DNA of 64,000 bases from Haladaptatus pallidirubidus (lineage in GTDB: Archaea > Halobacteriota > Halobacteria > Halobacteriales > Haladaptataceae). This document shows, piece after piece, positions 35,094 through 44,583 of this stretch (position 1 is the first letter of the stretch; every line of letters begins with the position of its first letter). A model generated the notes under the pieces. The model was given only the letters and a program-made list of their open reading frames with translations, made no database searches and was not told the origin of the DNA. The stretch is taken from NCBI RefSeq assembly GCF_020700235.1, contig NZ_CP085301.1, positions 806,001 through 870,000 of the forward strand, read 5' to 3'. Both the position numbers and the translations under genes were made by a program.

Positions 35094-36065
35094 GTGCGAG
35101 AGTTCCCGTTCGAACTGGCGCTGTGTGCCCACCTCGAAGCGACGACTGGAGACGTTCTCGCGCGGCAAATCGGCGGTGGCGTCCGCGTGCCTTCGAACCG
35201 CATCATCGACGTGCTGTGCGTCGAACCCGGCCCGGCGTTCGAGGCGCGCGCGGAACTGACAAACGAACGGATTCCCGACGCCGCAATCGAGAGCGAAGTC
35301 GGCGTTGGCCAGTCGCGCTACTGGCGAAACGCCTTCGACACGTCACCGGAGTACGCCCGAAAGGTCGTCGACAGGGCGGTCGAAATCGGATTTTTCGAGC
35401 GGGAGCGAAAGGGCGGCAGGGAGTACGTCCGGCAGGTCGCGCGTTATCCGGACTGGTTCGGGCGACTCGTCGGCGTCGAGAACAAACCCAACCTCGCGGA
35501 GCCCGGCGACCTCGAAACGCAACTTCGCAAGGACGTGAGTCTCGGCCTCGTGGACGAAGTGATTCTCGCGACCGAGAGCTACGTCACCCGCGCGCACCTG
35601 AACCGGATTCCCGAGGAGGTCGGCGTCTGGCGGTTCGAGGGGGACGACGATGAGAAGGAAATAGAAGTCATCCGCGAACCGACGCCGCTTGGAACGGACG
35701 CGGCGGGAACCGAGCTCGTCGAACAGCACGCGGGAAAAGCCGACGTTCGCGTCGTGGGCGCGGAGGAAAAGGCCCGCCAACGCAGGCGAATGGCCGAGCG
35801 GGCCTACGGCAAAGGCTGGCGAACCTACGATTTTCCGGCGTGCGGCGAAATCGAATCGCGGAACGGGGGGCTTCCGTACTGTCGGTGGAAAGGGCGAATC
35901 GTCAATCCGGTTCGCTGCGGGGCGGACTGTCCGGGGCACGACCCGTCCGACCCGCCGGACATCGACCTCGATTTCGAACGCGATTCTCGGACACCGTGGG
36001 TCGGCGACCCCGCCGGACGGAAACGCCGACAGACGGGGCTCGATGCGTTTCGGACGGAGGAGTGA
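35094..36065 (+). CDS. DUF5787 family protein
   Basis: 323 residues with a GTG start. REFPFELALCAHLEAT is the characteristic N-terminus, followed by VPSNRIIDVLCVEPGPAF, a winged-helix-like middle (QSRYWRNAF...ARKVVDRAVEIGFFERE) and a C-terminal four-cysteine motif (C-x13-C-x11-C-x3-C within residues about 258-290) that may bind a metal or an Fe-S cluster. The mixture of a PD-(D/E)XK-like start and a cysteine cluster suggests a nuclease, but this is inference. Function is not established. Confidence 0.78.
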   Translation: MREFPFELALCAHLEATTGDVLARQIGGGVRVPSNRIIDVLCVEPGPAFEARAELTNERIPDAAIESEVGVGQSRYWRNAFDTSPEYARKVVDRAVEIGFFERERKGGREYVRQVARYPDWFGRLVGVENKPNLAEPGDLETQLRKDVSLGLVDEVILATESYVTRAHLNRIPEEVGVWRFEGDDDEKEIEVIREPTPLGTDAAGTELVEQHAGKADVRVVGAEEKARQRRRMAERAYGKGWRTYDFPACGEIESRNGGLPYCRWKGRIVNPVRCGADCPGHDPSDPPDIDLDFERDSRTPWVGDPAGRKRRQTGLDAFRTEE

Positions 36066-36149
36066 GCCGAGAAAGGAGTACGTGTCATTTTTCTCCGCCC
36101 AAACGCCTATTATCGCCGGTACTGACGATGATACCACTCCGGGGGAACC

Positions 36150-36662
36150 ATGGAACGAAGCAATTCCGCTGAAAACGGTAAGTCAGTCGTACAGTCCGTT
36201 TCGTCGCGGGAATCAGCAGATACGGTCACCATCGCTCGGTCGTTCGGTCGAGGTCTGGTCGGGGGATTAATCGCTACCGTCGTCATGACCGCCTACCGAA
36301 TTCCGATTGCGCGTTCGCTCCCGCCGACCGCGGCGTTTTGGGCGCGGTTCGTCGGCGACGAGGAGGCGAGCGAATATCCGGTGGTGGGCCTTGTCCTTCA
36401 TCTGGTGTACGGGATGGTCGGCGGCGGTTTCTTCGCGCTTCTGTTCGAGCGTCGGGTGGTCGAATCCGGGCAGATGGACGAAAAGCGGGGGACGATTTGG
36501 GGAGCGGTGTACGGCTTCCTGCTCTCCGTGTTCGGCATTCACGTCGTGCTGAAGCGCGTCCTTCGGATGAACCCACAGTCTGATGAACGGTTCATCTTTC
36601 ACGTGAGTCATCTCATCTACGGGGTGACGCTCGGCGCGTGGTTGGGTTCGAGGGCGGAGTAG
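36150..36662 (+). CDS. Integral membrane protein, about four helices
   Basis: 170 residues. A polar N-terminus of about 30 residues is followed by FGRGLVGGLIATVVMTAYRIPIARSLPP and three further hydrophobic segments (VVGLVLHLVYGMVGGGFFALLF, GTIWGAVYGFLLSVFGIHVVL, HVSHLIYGVTLGAWLGS). The repeated GxxY/H-x-YGxxxG pattern resembles other haloarchaeal DUF6789/YagU-like membrane proteins, but I cannot name the family with certainty. Confidence 0.65.
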   Translation: MERSNSAENGKSVVQSVSSRESADTVTIARSFGRGLVGGLIATVVMTAYRIPIARSLPPTAAFWARFVGDEEASEYPVVGLVLHLVYGMVGGGFFALLFERRVVESGQMDEKRGTIWGAVYGFLLSVFGIHVVLKRVLRMNPQSDERFIFHVSHLIYGVTLGAWLGSRAE

Positions 36663-36783
36663 GGTCGATTTTTGCGGCGGTTCGTGACGCCTGTTTGTAC
36701 TCGTTCTGACGCTACTGTGCAGGCGACGGGTTCGCGAAAGGATGTGTAAACATACAAGATGCAGGGCGGTAATAGAGACCGGT

Positions 36784-38178
36784 ATGCAGACGCCCTCTCG
36801 ACGGCAGTTCCTCGCCGTCGGTGTGATACTCCTGTGTTGTCTTCCGCTGCTGACTTCGCCACTCACCGCCCAGTCGGACGGGCAGGAAACCGCGCAGAAC
36901 CCCTGTGCTGGAACGCTCGTGAATCCCGCGAACGGAACGACCGTCGTCGCCGTGCAAGGCTATTCGTGGCTCGAAAACGGCGTGAAAGAACCCGCGAAAC
37001 TCGTCGGCGTCGGGCCGAACGGAGAGGTGAAGTGGGTACACCACACCGCCGAACACGGCATGGTGTGGGGCTACGACGTCGACCCGATGGAGAACGGCAA
37101 CCTCTTCGTTACCGGAACGGCCAACGGGAAAACCGTCGCCTACGAGTTTAACCCCCGAACGCAGGAACACGTCTGGGAGGAGTCACTTCCAATCCACGAT
37201 ACCCACGACATCGACCTCATCAACAACGGCACGCAGTTGCTCGTCGCCAATATGCGCGCCTACAACGAGGAGGCCGAGACGAACGACGACAGCATCTTCG
37301 TCTACGACTTGGAAAAAGACGAAGTCGTCTGGCGCTGGTACTTCCGCGACCACTATCCGAAGGACACCGCGAGAAACTACTCGAACGACTGGACGCACGT
37401 CAACGACGTGGATAAAGTCGGTGACGACCAGTACCTCGCCTCCCCGCGTAACTTCGACCAAGCCATCCTCATCAACAAAACCACGAAGGAAATCGACCTG
37501 CAACTCGGGGAAGACGGCGACCACGACACCCTCTACGAACAGCACAATCCGGACTATCTGGAAAGCGAGGACGGCGACCCGACCTTCCTCGTCGCCGACT
37601 CCGAGAACGAACGCATCGTCGAGTACGAAAAACAGGACGACGGCTGGAACCTGACGTGGGAACTCGGACAGGGCGACGACCTCAGATGGCCCCGCGACGC
37701 AGATCGACTCGAAAACGGCAACACGCTCATCGGCGACTCGAAACACCAGCGCGTCATCGAAGTGACGCCCGAAGGCGACGTCGTCTGGGAGTTCTACACG
37801 CCGTGGCTGGTGTACGACGTGGCACGTCTGCCCGACGAACGCGCGGAAAGCCCGACCATGGCCGACCGGAACGCGACCGGAAGCTACGGAATTTCGGGAG
37901 ACACGGCGAAGTACGACGCCGAGTCGATGAAGGAGTGTCACTCCTACCTCCAGTCCATCGACGGGTGGGCGGACGGACAGGAACCCGGGGCAGAAACCGG
38001 CTCGGACACCCCCGGCGTGCAGGACGATGACGAGCGAAACAACGGCAGCCTCGTCGGCGCGAACAGCACCCAAACCGCAAGCGAACCGTCCGGGCCTGCG
38101 TCGCTTCCCGGATTCGACTTCGTCGTCGGTGCGGTCGCACTCCTGCTCGCAGTCGCCCTCTTCGTCCGGCGACGGTAG
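36784..38178 (+). CDS. Arylsulfotransferase-like (ASST) surface protein with PGF-CTERM anchor
   Basis: 464 residues. A Tat-like signal MQTPSRRQFLAVGVILLCCLPLL, then a propeller of the arylsulfotransferase/PQQ-like type (VVWRWYFRDHYP, WTHVNDVDKVGDDQYLASPRNFDQAILIN, WPRDADRLENGNTLIGDSKHQRVIEV). After a Ser/Thr/Asn-rich stretch, the C-terminus LPGF-DFVVGAVALLLAVALFVRRR is a PGF-CTERM signal, the target of archaeosortase A lipid anchoring. The conserved His of bacterial ASST cannot be placed with confidence, so sulfotransferase activity is not assured. Confidence 0.82.
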   Translation: MQTPSRRQFLAVGVILLCCLPLLTSPLTAQSDGQETAQNPCAGTLVNPANGTTVVAVQGYSWLENGVKEPAKLVGVGPNGEVKWVHHTAEHGMVWGYDVDPMENGNLFVTGTANGKTVAYEFNPRTQEHVWEESLPIHDTHDIDLINNGTQLLVANMRAYNEEAETNDDSIFVYDLEKDEVVWRWYFRDHYPKDTARNYSNDWTHVNDVDKVGDDQYLASPRNFDQAILINKTTKEIDLQLGEDGDHDTLYEQHNPDYLESEDGDPTFLVADSENERIVEYEKQDDGWNLTWELGQGDDLRWPRDADRLENGNTLIGDSKHQRVIEVTPEGDVVWEFYTPWLVYDVARLPDERAESPTMADRNATGSYGISGDTAKYDAESMKECHSYLQSIDGWADGQEPGAETGSDTPGVQDDDERNNGSLVGANSTQTASEPSGPASLPGFDFVVGAVALLLAVALFVRRR

Positions 38179-38226
38179 AACGAAGCAGAGCGAGAGGAAA
38201 GTAGAATCGACCGCCGAAAATTCGAT

Positions 38227-39045
38227 TCAAATCCGGTACTGTTCGCCGTCTATCGCTAACGGTTCTTCGAACGCCTCTTCCGCGGGATAAAAGTGCGAGA
38301 CGTGGACGAGCCGAGTTCCTTCCGCGTCGAGTTCGTTCGCCAGCGACAGCGCTCCCTCTCGCGTCATGTGTTTGTAGCCGAAGGTGCGCGGGACGCCGTC
38401 TTCCGTGTGATGCCTACCGCCTGCGGGATGGTGTTCGCAGAGCGACGCCGGAACGATGGCGTCCGCGAGAAAGAGGTCGGGATTCATCATCCGCTCGCGC
38501 GAGGAGTCCGGAATTCCGTAACTCGTGTCGCCCGAGAGGACGAGTTTCGACCCGTTTCCGGAGATGACAACTCCGTAGCAGAGTAGCGGAGGGTGTTCCA
38601 CCGGCACGAGCGTCACGTCGAATCCGCAGGCCGAAAACGAGGAGAGAGGGTCGTGGTCGTAAACCGAAATGCGGTCGAGATAGTCGAACTTGCTTCGAAT
38701 CGTGTCGGCAACGCTTTCGTCCTTTTCCGGGTCGATTTCGTTCGCGGCGTGAACCGGCAGGGAGTCGAACAACCGGTAGGCGTTCCCCAACCCGTCCAGA
38801 TGGTCGAAATGGACGTGCGTGATGATGAGTTCGTCCGGAAGCAGTACGTCGTGGGTGAGAATCTGCTGTCGAAAGTCCGGACTGGCGTCCACGAGCAGGC
38901 TTTCGCCCGTCTCCTCGTTTCGGACGTGAACCGAAAATCGAGAGCGTTCGATGCCACGCTCACGGGCTAGAGAGCAGGTGTCGCAATCGCAACCGGGCGT
39001 CGGTGTCCCCGTCGTGTCGCCGGTGCCGAGGAGGGTGATTTCCAT
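38227..39045 (-). CDS. MBL-fold metallo-hydrolase (PhnP/RNase Z-like)
   Basis: 272 residues. ITLLGTGDTTGTPTPGCDCDTC resembles the N-terminal loop of PhnP, with several Cys that bind zinc. The metal motif THVHFDHLDGL (HxHxDH), VEHPPLLCYG, LSGDTSYG and HVSHFYP complete the site. Relatives are phosphodiesterases (cyclic phosphoribosyl phosphate or cyclic nucleotides). Its start is 3 bp from the stop of the AAA ATPase gene upstream, so the two form an operon. Confidence 0.88.
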   Translation of the reverse strand: MEITLLGTGDTTGTPTPGCDCDTCSLARERGIERSRFSVHVRNEETGESLLVDASPDFRQQILTHDVLLPDELIITHVHFDHLDGLGNAYRLFDSLPVHAANEIDPEKDESVADTIRSKFDYLDRISVYDHDPLSSFSACGFDVTLVPVEHPPLLCYGVVISGNGSKLVLSGDTSYGIPDSSRERMMNPDLFLADAIVPASLCEHHPAGGRHHTEDGVPRTFGYKHMTREGALSLANELDAEGTRLVHVSHFYPAEEAFEEPLAIDGEQYRI

Positions 39046-39048
39046 CGC

Positions 39049-40380
39049 TTAGTGGTCGTGCGAGTGACCACTTATATCCCCGCCAGCGACCAGCGCGTCG
39101 TGGTCGCCGTCTATCATGTCCATGTCCTTCAGATTGTCGCGCTCCTCGAAGTCCTGAATGGCGTTGAGCAGGTCGTCCTGCGTGAGTTCGGTTCGATTTT
39201 CGGTGAGGGCTTCGAGTACCGCTTCGCGGAGGACGAGGCGGAGGTCGCTCCCGGTGAGTCCCTGCGTCTTCGTCGCCAGTTCGTCGGGGTCGAAGTCGTT
39301 GATTTGCATCCGACGAGTGATAACCCGGAGGATGTCCGAACGCATCTGTACGTCGGGTTTCGGGAAATTCAGAATTTCGTCGAAGCGCCGCCACGCCGCC
39401 GCGTCGAGTTGGTCGGGGTGGTTCGTCGCGCCGATGAGGAGCACGTCGTCCTGAATCAGCGAGATGTTGTCGATGGATTTGAGCAAGGTGTTGACGGCGC
39501 GTTTGATAGCCGCGTGTTCGTCGCTCCGTCGAGTTTTGGCGACGAAGTCGAACTCGTCCATGAAGAGAATGCAGGGTGAGAGTCGTTTCGCCACCTCGAA
39601 CACCTTCTCGACGTTTTTCGCCGTCTCGCCGAGGTACTGGCTGGTTATCATCGACAGTTTCACCTCAACGAAGGGGAGGTCTAAGTCGTAGCCCAGCGCC
39701 CGCGCGGTCGAGGTTTTCCCGGTTCCTGGCGGCCCGACGAACAGGATTTTCCCGATTTCCCGCAGGCCGATTCCCGCGAGATATTCGCGGTGTTCGATGG
39801 CTTTCATGATTTTGTGAATCTCGGCCTCTTGGTCTTCCGTGAGCACGAGGTCGTCCAGTGTCAACTCGACCTCCTCCGGCGCGTGGATATCCACGAGGTC
39901 GAGCATGCTTTCCCCGTCCTCGTCCTCCTCGTCGGCGTCGAAGTGCTGTTCGAGCAGGCTGTCTATCCACGCCCGGTCGGCCTGCACGGGGCGGTTCGCC
40001 TCGCGCACCGCCTCGTACTCCACATCGACGCCGTCGCGGTCGGAGAGTGCGTACGCCAGCGTCGGGTTCCGTGCGATTCGTTCCTCGTCGCGTTCCACGA
40101 ACCACTCCTCGGCCATTTCGCGTTGGGTCAACTCGATGCTCCCCGAGAAGGTGTCGCGCTCGGTGAACATCAGGTCGGAAACAGCACCCCACGGCTGGTC
40201 GAGTTCGGTCGCTTCGCGTGTCGTTTCGACGGTCGTCTGGAGCGGTCGCTCTATCGTCCCGTCGTGCCAAAACACCTGCCGGATGGCCGGTGGTAAGTCG
40301 TTTTCATCGAGATCTTGATTTTCGCTGTAGATACGCGCAGTGAGCAAGAACTCGATTACGTCCAGCGCCCCGCTGTTCAT
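39049..40380 (-). CDS. AAA+ ATPase with haloarchaeal N-terminal domain and His-rich tail
   Basis: 443 residues. Residues about 1-185 form a helical N-terminal domain of unknown type. The AAA module follows, with Walker A GPPGTGKTS, a pore-loop-like SQYLGETAKNVEKVF, Walker B ILFMDEFD, sensor 1 IGATNHP and a C-terminal lid to about 410. The tail ends GHSHDH. ATG 40380, with GGAAGA just before it, is preferred to the upstream GTG. It is the single-AAA type related to CDC48/proteasome-activating ATPases; its partner may be the co-transcribed MBL hydrolase. CTTAAGATT near 40400-40410 on the minus strand is a likely TATA box. Confidence 0.87.
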   Translation of the reverse strand: MNSGALDVIEFLLTARIYSENQDLDENDLPPAIRQVFWHDGTIERPLQTTVETTREATELDQPWGAVSDLMFTERDTFSGSIELTQREMAEEWFVERDEERIARNPTLAYALSDRDGVDVEYEAVREANRPVQADRAWIDSLLEQHFDADEEDEDGESMLDLVDIHAPEEVELTLDDLVLTEDQEAEIHKIMKAIEHREYLAGIGLREIGKILFVGPPGTGKTSTARALGYDLDLPFVEVKLSMITSQYLGETAKNVEKVFEVAKRLSPCILFMDEFDFVAKTRRSDEHAAIKRAVNTLLKSIDNISLIQDDVLLIGATNHPDQLDAAAWRRFDEILNFPKPDVQMRSDILRVITRRMQINDFDPDELATKTQGLTGSDLRLVLREAVLEALTENRTELTQDDLLNAIQDFEERDNLKDMDMIDGDHDALVAGGDISGHSHDH

Positions 40381-40598
40381 TCTTCCGTGAATTAACACGG
40401 GAGAATCTTAAGCGCGTCGAAGCCCCAGCGAGACGGATTCGTCATCGCAGCCTTTGAATCAGATTCGTTATCAGTTCAATCTACCGGAGTAGGTGTTTAC
40501 GAACCGTCATAGCTCGTTCAGACATACCCTTCTACTCCTATATTTTGAGTAGATTACTCGTAACAAAGCAATGGTGTATCGAAGTCGGTTTCGAACCC

Positions 40599-41438
40599 AT
40601 GAAGCTATCGGGATTCAATTTAACAGACTACGAACAAATATTGGACGCAGCACAGGATACCGGATACCGGTTTTACACCGTCGCCGACTACATCGAAGCG
40701 GACGCGGTGGACGAACCGCACATCGTCCTTCGACACGACGTTGACCGATGGGTCGACAACGCCGTTTCGCTAGCTGCCGCGGAAGCCGAGCGCGACATCG
40801 GTGCGACGTACTACTTCCGAACGAGCACATTCGACCCGGATATCGCGCGCGAGATGGAAGCACAGGGTCACGAAGTGGGCTATCACTACGAGGATCTCGC
40901 GAAGGTGCGCGGTAGCGTCGAAGCCGCACACGCTCGTTTCGCCGACAATCTCGAATCGTTCCGCGAGCACGTCGACGTTCGAACCGCCTGCTCGCACGGA
41001 AGTCCGCTTTCGCCCCACCTGAACACGGACATGTGGGAGGATGCGAGAACGCCCGAGGACTACGAACTGGTCGGCGAAGCGTACAGCGGACTCGAGTTCG
41101 ACTCGGACGGTTCGAGCGACTTGCTGTACCTATCGGACACCGGTCGGGATTGGAGCGCGCACGCTCCCGGCCTCGGGAGCATTCGGTCAACCGACGACGT
41201 CGTTGCCGCCGTCGAATCCGGCACGTGCCCGGCGCTGTACCTGCTGGCCCATCCAAGCCGTTGGGCAACGACGCGGTACCAGACCGTCGAGCGAACCGGT
41301 TGGGACGTCGCCGCCGAAGCCGGGAAAATCGCGGCGAAGAATGCACACGCCGTCCAACGAACCGGTGGGCGCGTCGCCGAAGGAGTGGGAATCGCACGAG
41401 CGATTCGGTCGGTCGCAACGCGGATGTCACGGGAGTGA
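40599..41438 (+). CDS. Polysaccharide deacetylase-like protein (cytoplasmic)
   Basis: 279 residues, no signal peptide. It begins MKLSGFNLTDYEQILDAAQDTGYRF and contains the metal-binding motif LRHDVDRW and a GHEVGYHYEDLA segment (HxxxH-like) of the NodB/carbohydrate esterase 4 barrel, as in the haloarchaeal variety of polysaccharide deacetylases. The substrate is probably a cell-surface or lipid-linked glycan. The next gene encodes a secreted deacetylase 6 bp downstream, so the pair is co-transcribed. Frames open upstream of the ATG use TTG and lack supporting sequence. Confidence 0.78.
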   Translation: MKLSGFNLTDYEQILDAAQDTGYRFYTVADYIEADAVDEPHIVLRHDVDRWVDNAVSLAAAEAERDIGATYYFRTSTFDPDIAREMEAQGHEVGYHYEDLAKVRGSVEAAHARFADNLESFREHVDVRTACSHGSPLSPHLNTDMWEDARTPEDYELVGEAYSGLEFDSDGSSDLLYLSDTGRDWSAHAPGLGSIRSTDDVVAAVESGTCPALYLLAHPSRWATTRYQTVERTGWDVAAEAGKIAAKNAHAVQRTGGRVAEGVGIARAIRSVATRMSRE

Positions 41439-41444
41439 ACAACG

Positions 41445-42632
41445 ATGTCAAGAAAACGCGCTTCGACGCGTCGCGACGTTCTCAAGCGAACCGGGATGGC
41501 TGTCGCCGGTGCGACGCTGGTCGTCGGCACGTCCGCCGCCCAGTCCGCGAACGGAAAGTTGGTGTTCACCTACGACGACGGCCCCGTCAAGGATTACACG
41601 CACGCCTATCAGCGAGCGCACCGAGAGGAGGGCGTTCCGGGATGTGCGGCCGTTCCGTCGGCGAGCGTGGGCACCGAGAGGAGGCTCAGCGCGGAACAGC
41701 TCCGAACGCTCGAAGCGGACGGGTGGGAAATCATGTCTCACTCCGTCCATCACCGCGCGCTCGGTGCCATGTCGGTAACCGAGGACGTCGCTCCCGACGA
41801 CCGGAAGCTCTACGTCGAGTCGAACCTCCACGGGGAGCTGGAGGGAGACCAACTCGTCGTCGATGACGGCTCTCAGTCTGCAACCGTCACGGTTGCCGGA
41901 AAGGGCTCCGACGAAAACGGTGAGTTCCTAACGCTCGATTCGGCGGTCGGGAAATCGTTCGCGGCCAGCGACGGCGTCACCGAGCGATATACGGATGAGG
42001 TGATACGAACTTCCCTCGGGGAGTCGAGGACGCAACTGGAGGAGTACGGAGTCACCGTCACGAACATGGTGATGCCGTATGGCGCGTACGGCCCTCGAAC
42101 ACGTGAACTCGCGGGCGAATACTACACCGCCGTCGCAAACGGAGGGCTTGCCATCGGTGGTCGAGGGCAGCTCCACCGACCGAAGGACGTCACGCTTCCG
42201 CATCTGTCTCGGGCGATGTTCCGCAAAGGAAAGATGACCGAGACCGAGCTCGGAGCGTTCCTCGATGGGGTGGCCGACAACAACGCGCTCGGTATCCTCG
42301 GGGGGCACAGCTGGCACGAACGCCTTCCACCGAGTCGCATCCGAACCGCGATTCGAATGGCGAAAGACAGAAATATCGACATCGTCACGCTCCGGGACGC
42401 GATTTCGTCGTTCGGCCTCGCCGGAAGCGGGACGACGCGAACCACTCGGACGACCGGAACGCGCTCCGCGGGAACCGGTACGACCGACGACGGGTTGGAG
42501 GCCGGACGACAGGGGACGACGGCCGACGAATCAACCACGGCAGCTGAAACGGGGCAACCCGGATTCGGCTGGCTAACGGCGGTCGCCGGAGTCGGCGGCG
42601 TTGCGGCACTCCGGCGACGGTTGGGCGAGTAG
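41445..42632 (+). CDS. Secreted NodB-type polysaccharide deacetylase with PGF-CTERM
   Basis: 395 residues. The Tat signal STRRDVLKRTGMAVAGATLVVG precedes a NodB domain (KLVFTYDDGPVKDYTHAY and MSHSVHHRALG, the DD and HxxxH metal sites). A beta insertion lies between about 125 and 195. A Thr/Gly-rich linker (about 325-370) leads to the C-terminal GQPGFGWLTAVAGVGGVAALRRRLGE, a PGF-CTERM anchor. Predicted surface enzyme acting on cell-wall or extracellular polysaccharide. It is cotranscribed with the cytoplasmic paralogue upstream and abuts the convergent Agl23-like gene. Confidence 0.87.
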   Translation: MSRKRASTRRDVLKRTGMAVAGATLVVGTSAAQSANGKLVFTYDDGPVKDYTHAYQRAHREEGVPGCAAVPSASVGTERRLSAEQLRTLEADGWEIMSHSVHHRALGAMSVTEDVAPDDRKLYVESNLHGELEGDQLVVDDGSQSATVTVAGKGSDENGEFLTLDSAVGKSFAASDGVTERYTDEVIRTSLGESRTQLEEYGVTVTNMVMPYGAYGPRTRELAGEYYTAVANGGLAIGGRGQLHRPKDVTLPHLSRAMFRKGKMTETELGAFLDGVADNNALGILGGHSWHERLPPSRIRTAIRMAKDRNIDIVTLRDAISSFGLAGSGTTRTTRTTGTRSAGTGTTDDGLEAGRQGTTADESTTAAETGQPGFGWLTAVAGVGGVAALRRRLGE

Positions 42633-44441
42633 TCAGGATTCGGAAACGGTCCGTCCTTCTTCGACGTAAATCGCCATGCTACTGACGGTACAGCCACTGT
42701 CGAAGCCGTATCGTTCGAACTCGTACCGACTGTAGCCGTCCATGTGAGAGTCGATGTCCTCGGCGGTATCGGATTGGTCGGAGCACGTCGTCGAGCTGTT
42801 CATCGCGATGACGATGGGGGGTTTATCGCCCTGAAGGTCGTCCGCGTCGTCGGTGCTGGTCACGTCCGCGTCAGCGGCCTCGAAGTACCACGCCAAGGGG
42901 AGACGGGCAAACCAGCCATCGCCGCCGTTCCCGACGGGCGCGATGTCGTCGGCGGATTCGTCGCTGGAGTACAGTTCGCTTCCGTAGAACAGCACGTCCG
43001 TTCCTTCGTTCTCCTGCGAGATTCGCTGCAGGTCGGAGAGGAGGGGTTTCGCATCGGTGGACGACGACTGGGCGTACTGGACGAGTTGGTTGTCCGGATT
43101 CTGGTCGTTCTGGTAGGTCGTATCGTAGACTGCCGTTCCGACCTGCGCCGAAACGAGCAACAACAAGATGACGGCGGCGACAGCGCTCACGTCGTCCCGA
43201 CGTTCGTAGCCGTCTCGACCCCATCGGAACACCAGCGCGAGCGCGACTGCGGCGGGGAACGCCAGCGGAACGACGACATGCACCAACGCCCACGCGGCTT
43301 TGATGTCCATCACGATCGGATAGCCGAGGAGGCTCGCGATACCCCAGTAAAATCCGAACGAAACCACATCGTTCGGTCGGTCGCCGGAGTAACGGTCAAT
43401 GAGGAACCCGGCGACGGCGAGGACACAGAGCGCCAGCGCGCCGACCTCCAGCGTCCGAAGGAAGTCGGTGAAAAACGGGAGATACGGGTGGTCGGTGTGG
43501 CCCGTCCAGCTCATGAACTCGTTCCACGTGCCGACGGTCGCGGAGCCGATAACGTCCGGAAACATCCCGGGATTCGAGAAGGCTTTCCACAGGCCCGGTC
43601 CGGATTGGCCCTGCGACCGCGGCGCGTAGAAGAAGATGATGATGACGAAAAACTCGATTATCGCGAGCAGTGCGACGGCGAGTCCGAGAAGGATGCTCAG
43701 CGCGAGCGATTGGTCGTCGTTCGCGCGAATCCGATTGCGAATACGCGGGGGAATCGCGCCAGCGATTCCCTCGTTGCCGACCCGCCGCAAGAAGAGGCGG
43801 TGGTCGTACAGCAACACACCCGCGCCGACCCAGCAGGCGACGTAGAGTAGGGCGTTTTCCTTCATCGTGAAGCCGAGTGCGAACGAGGCGACGCCCAAGA
43901 AGAGATAGCGCAGTTTCCTGGTGTCCGAAAACCGGACGAAAAAGCCGAGCGCGAACACCATCACGGCAGCCAAGGGGACGTCGTTTCGCATGAATCGCGA
44001 GTAGTAGAGCAGGATGGGATTCAACGCGAACAGGGCTGCGAGCGCGACCGTCTCCGACGGTCGCAATCGCTCACGGAACAACAAGGCCGACAGCGGAAGC
44101 AAGCCGCCGAGGAGGGCGACGACGAGTCGCATCGAGAAATCGTTCGCGCCGAATATGGAGAACAGAATCGAGTTCACGTGAACCAAAAAGGGGCCGTGAA
44201 CGATAGGTCGGTAATACCAAACGCCGGTTTCGGCGTAGCGAGCGATCCAGTAGGCGACGCGGGCCTCGTCCTGATGGGCGACGCGTGCACCGAGGTCGAC
44301 GAAACGGAGCGCGAGCGCGAAAATCGTGATGAGGAGGACGAGCGAAACCGGATTGGCGAACCGTGCCAGGAGCCCGGACTCTTCGCTCAACGGGAGGGAG
44401 CGGGAACGAGTGTTCGTCTGAGCGGTGTCGGAACCTTGCAT
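42633..44441 (-). CDS. Agl23-like flippase-associated membrane protein (TIGR03663)
   Basis: 602 residues, about twelve membrane helices with a large C-terminal extracytoplasmic domain (about 445-602). ARVAHQDEARVAYWIARY near residue 55 and WYYRPIVHGPFLVHVN match GT-C/dolichyl-mannosyltransferase-like proteins of the Agl23 (TIGR03663) family. Such proteins act in haloarchaeal N-glycosylation or lipid-linked sugar handling. The stop is adjacent to that of the convergent deacetylase gene (no gap). Confidence 0.87.
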   Translation of the reverse strand: MQGSDTAQTNTRSRSLPLSEESGLLARFANPVSLVLLITIFALALRFVDLGARVAHQDEARVAYWIARYAETGVWYYRPIVHGPFLVHVNSILFSIFGANDFSMRLVVALLGGLLPLSALLFRERLRPSETVALAALFALNPILLYYSRFMRNDVPLAAVMVFALGFFVRFSDTRKLRYLFLGVASFALGFTMKENALLYVACWVGAGVLLYDHRLFLRRVGNEGIAGAIPPRIRNRIRANDDQSLALSILLGLAVALLAIIEFFVIIIFFYAPRSQGQSGPGLWKAFSNPGMFPDVIGSATVGTWNEFMSWTGHTDHPYLPFFTDFLRTLEVGALALCVLAVAGFLIDRYSGDRPNDVVSFGFYWGIASLLGYPIVMDIKAAWALVHVVVPLAFPAAVALALVFRWGRDGYERRDDVSAVAAVILLLLVSAQVGTAVYDTTYQNDQNPDNQLVQYAQSSSTDAKPLLSDLQRISQENEGTDVLFYGSELYSSDESADDIAPVGNGGDGWFARLPLAWYFEAADADVTSTDDADDLQGDKPPIVIAMNSSTTCSDQSDTAEDIDSHMDGYSRYEFERYGFDSGCTVSSMAIYVEEGRTVSES

Positions 44442-44553
44442 CGTCGGGAGTTACAGACGATATGGACGTGGTTCGAACAAATAGTTTCTGAACCCTCTCC
44501 GATAGTCAATAAACTTACAAACTGTTTCTCATTTACGCGGAGTTCTACCGCCA

Positions 44554-44560
44554 CTTAAGG
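44554..44560 (+). promoter_or_regulatory. TATA-like box of the thiolase gene
   Basis: CTTAAGG lies 24-30 bp before the ATG at 44584 and is flanked by AT-rich sequence to the left, fitting a leaderless transcript. Confidence 0.45.
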
Positions 44561-44583
44561 GCATCCGGCGAGAACGTTCTGCC

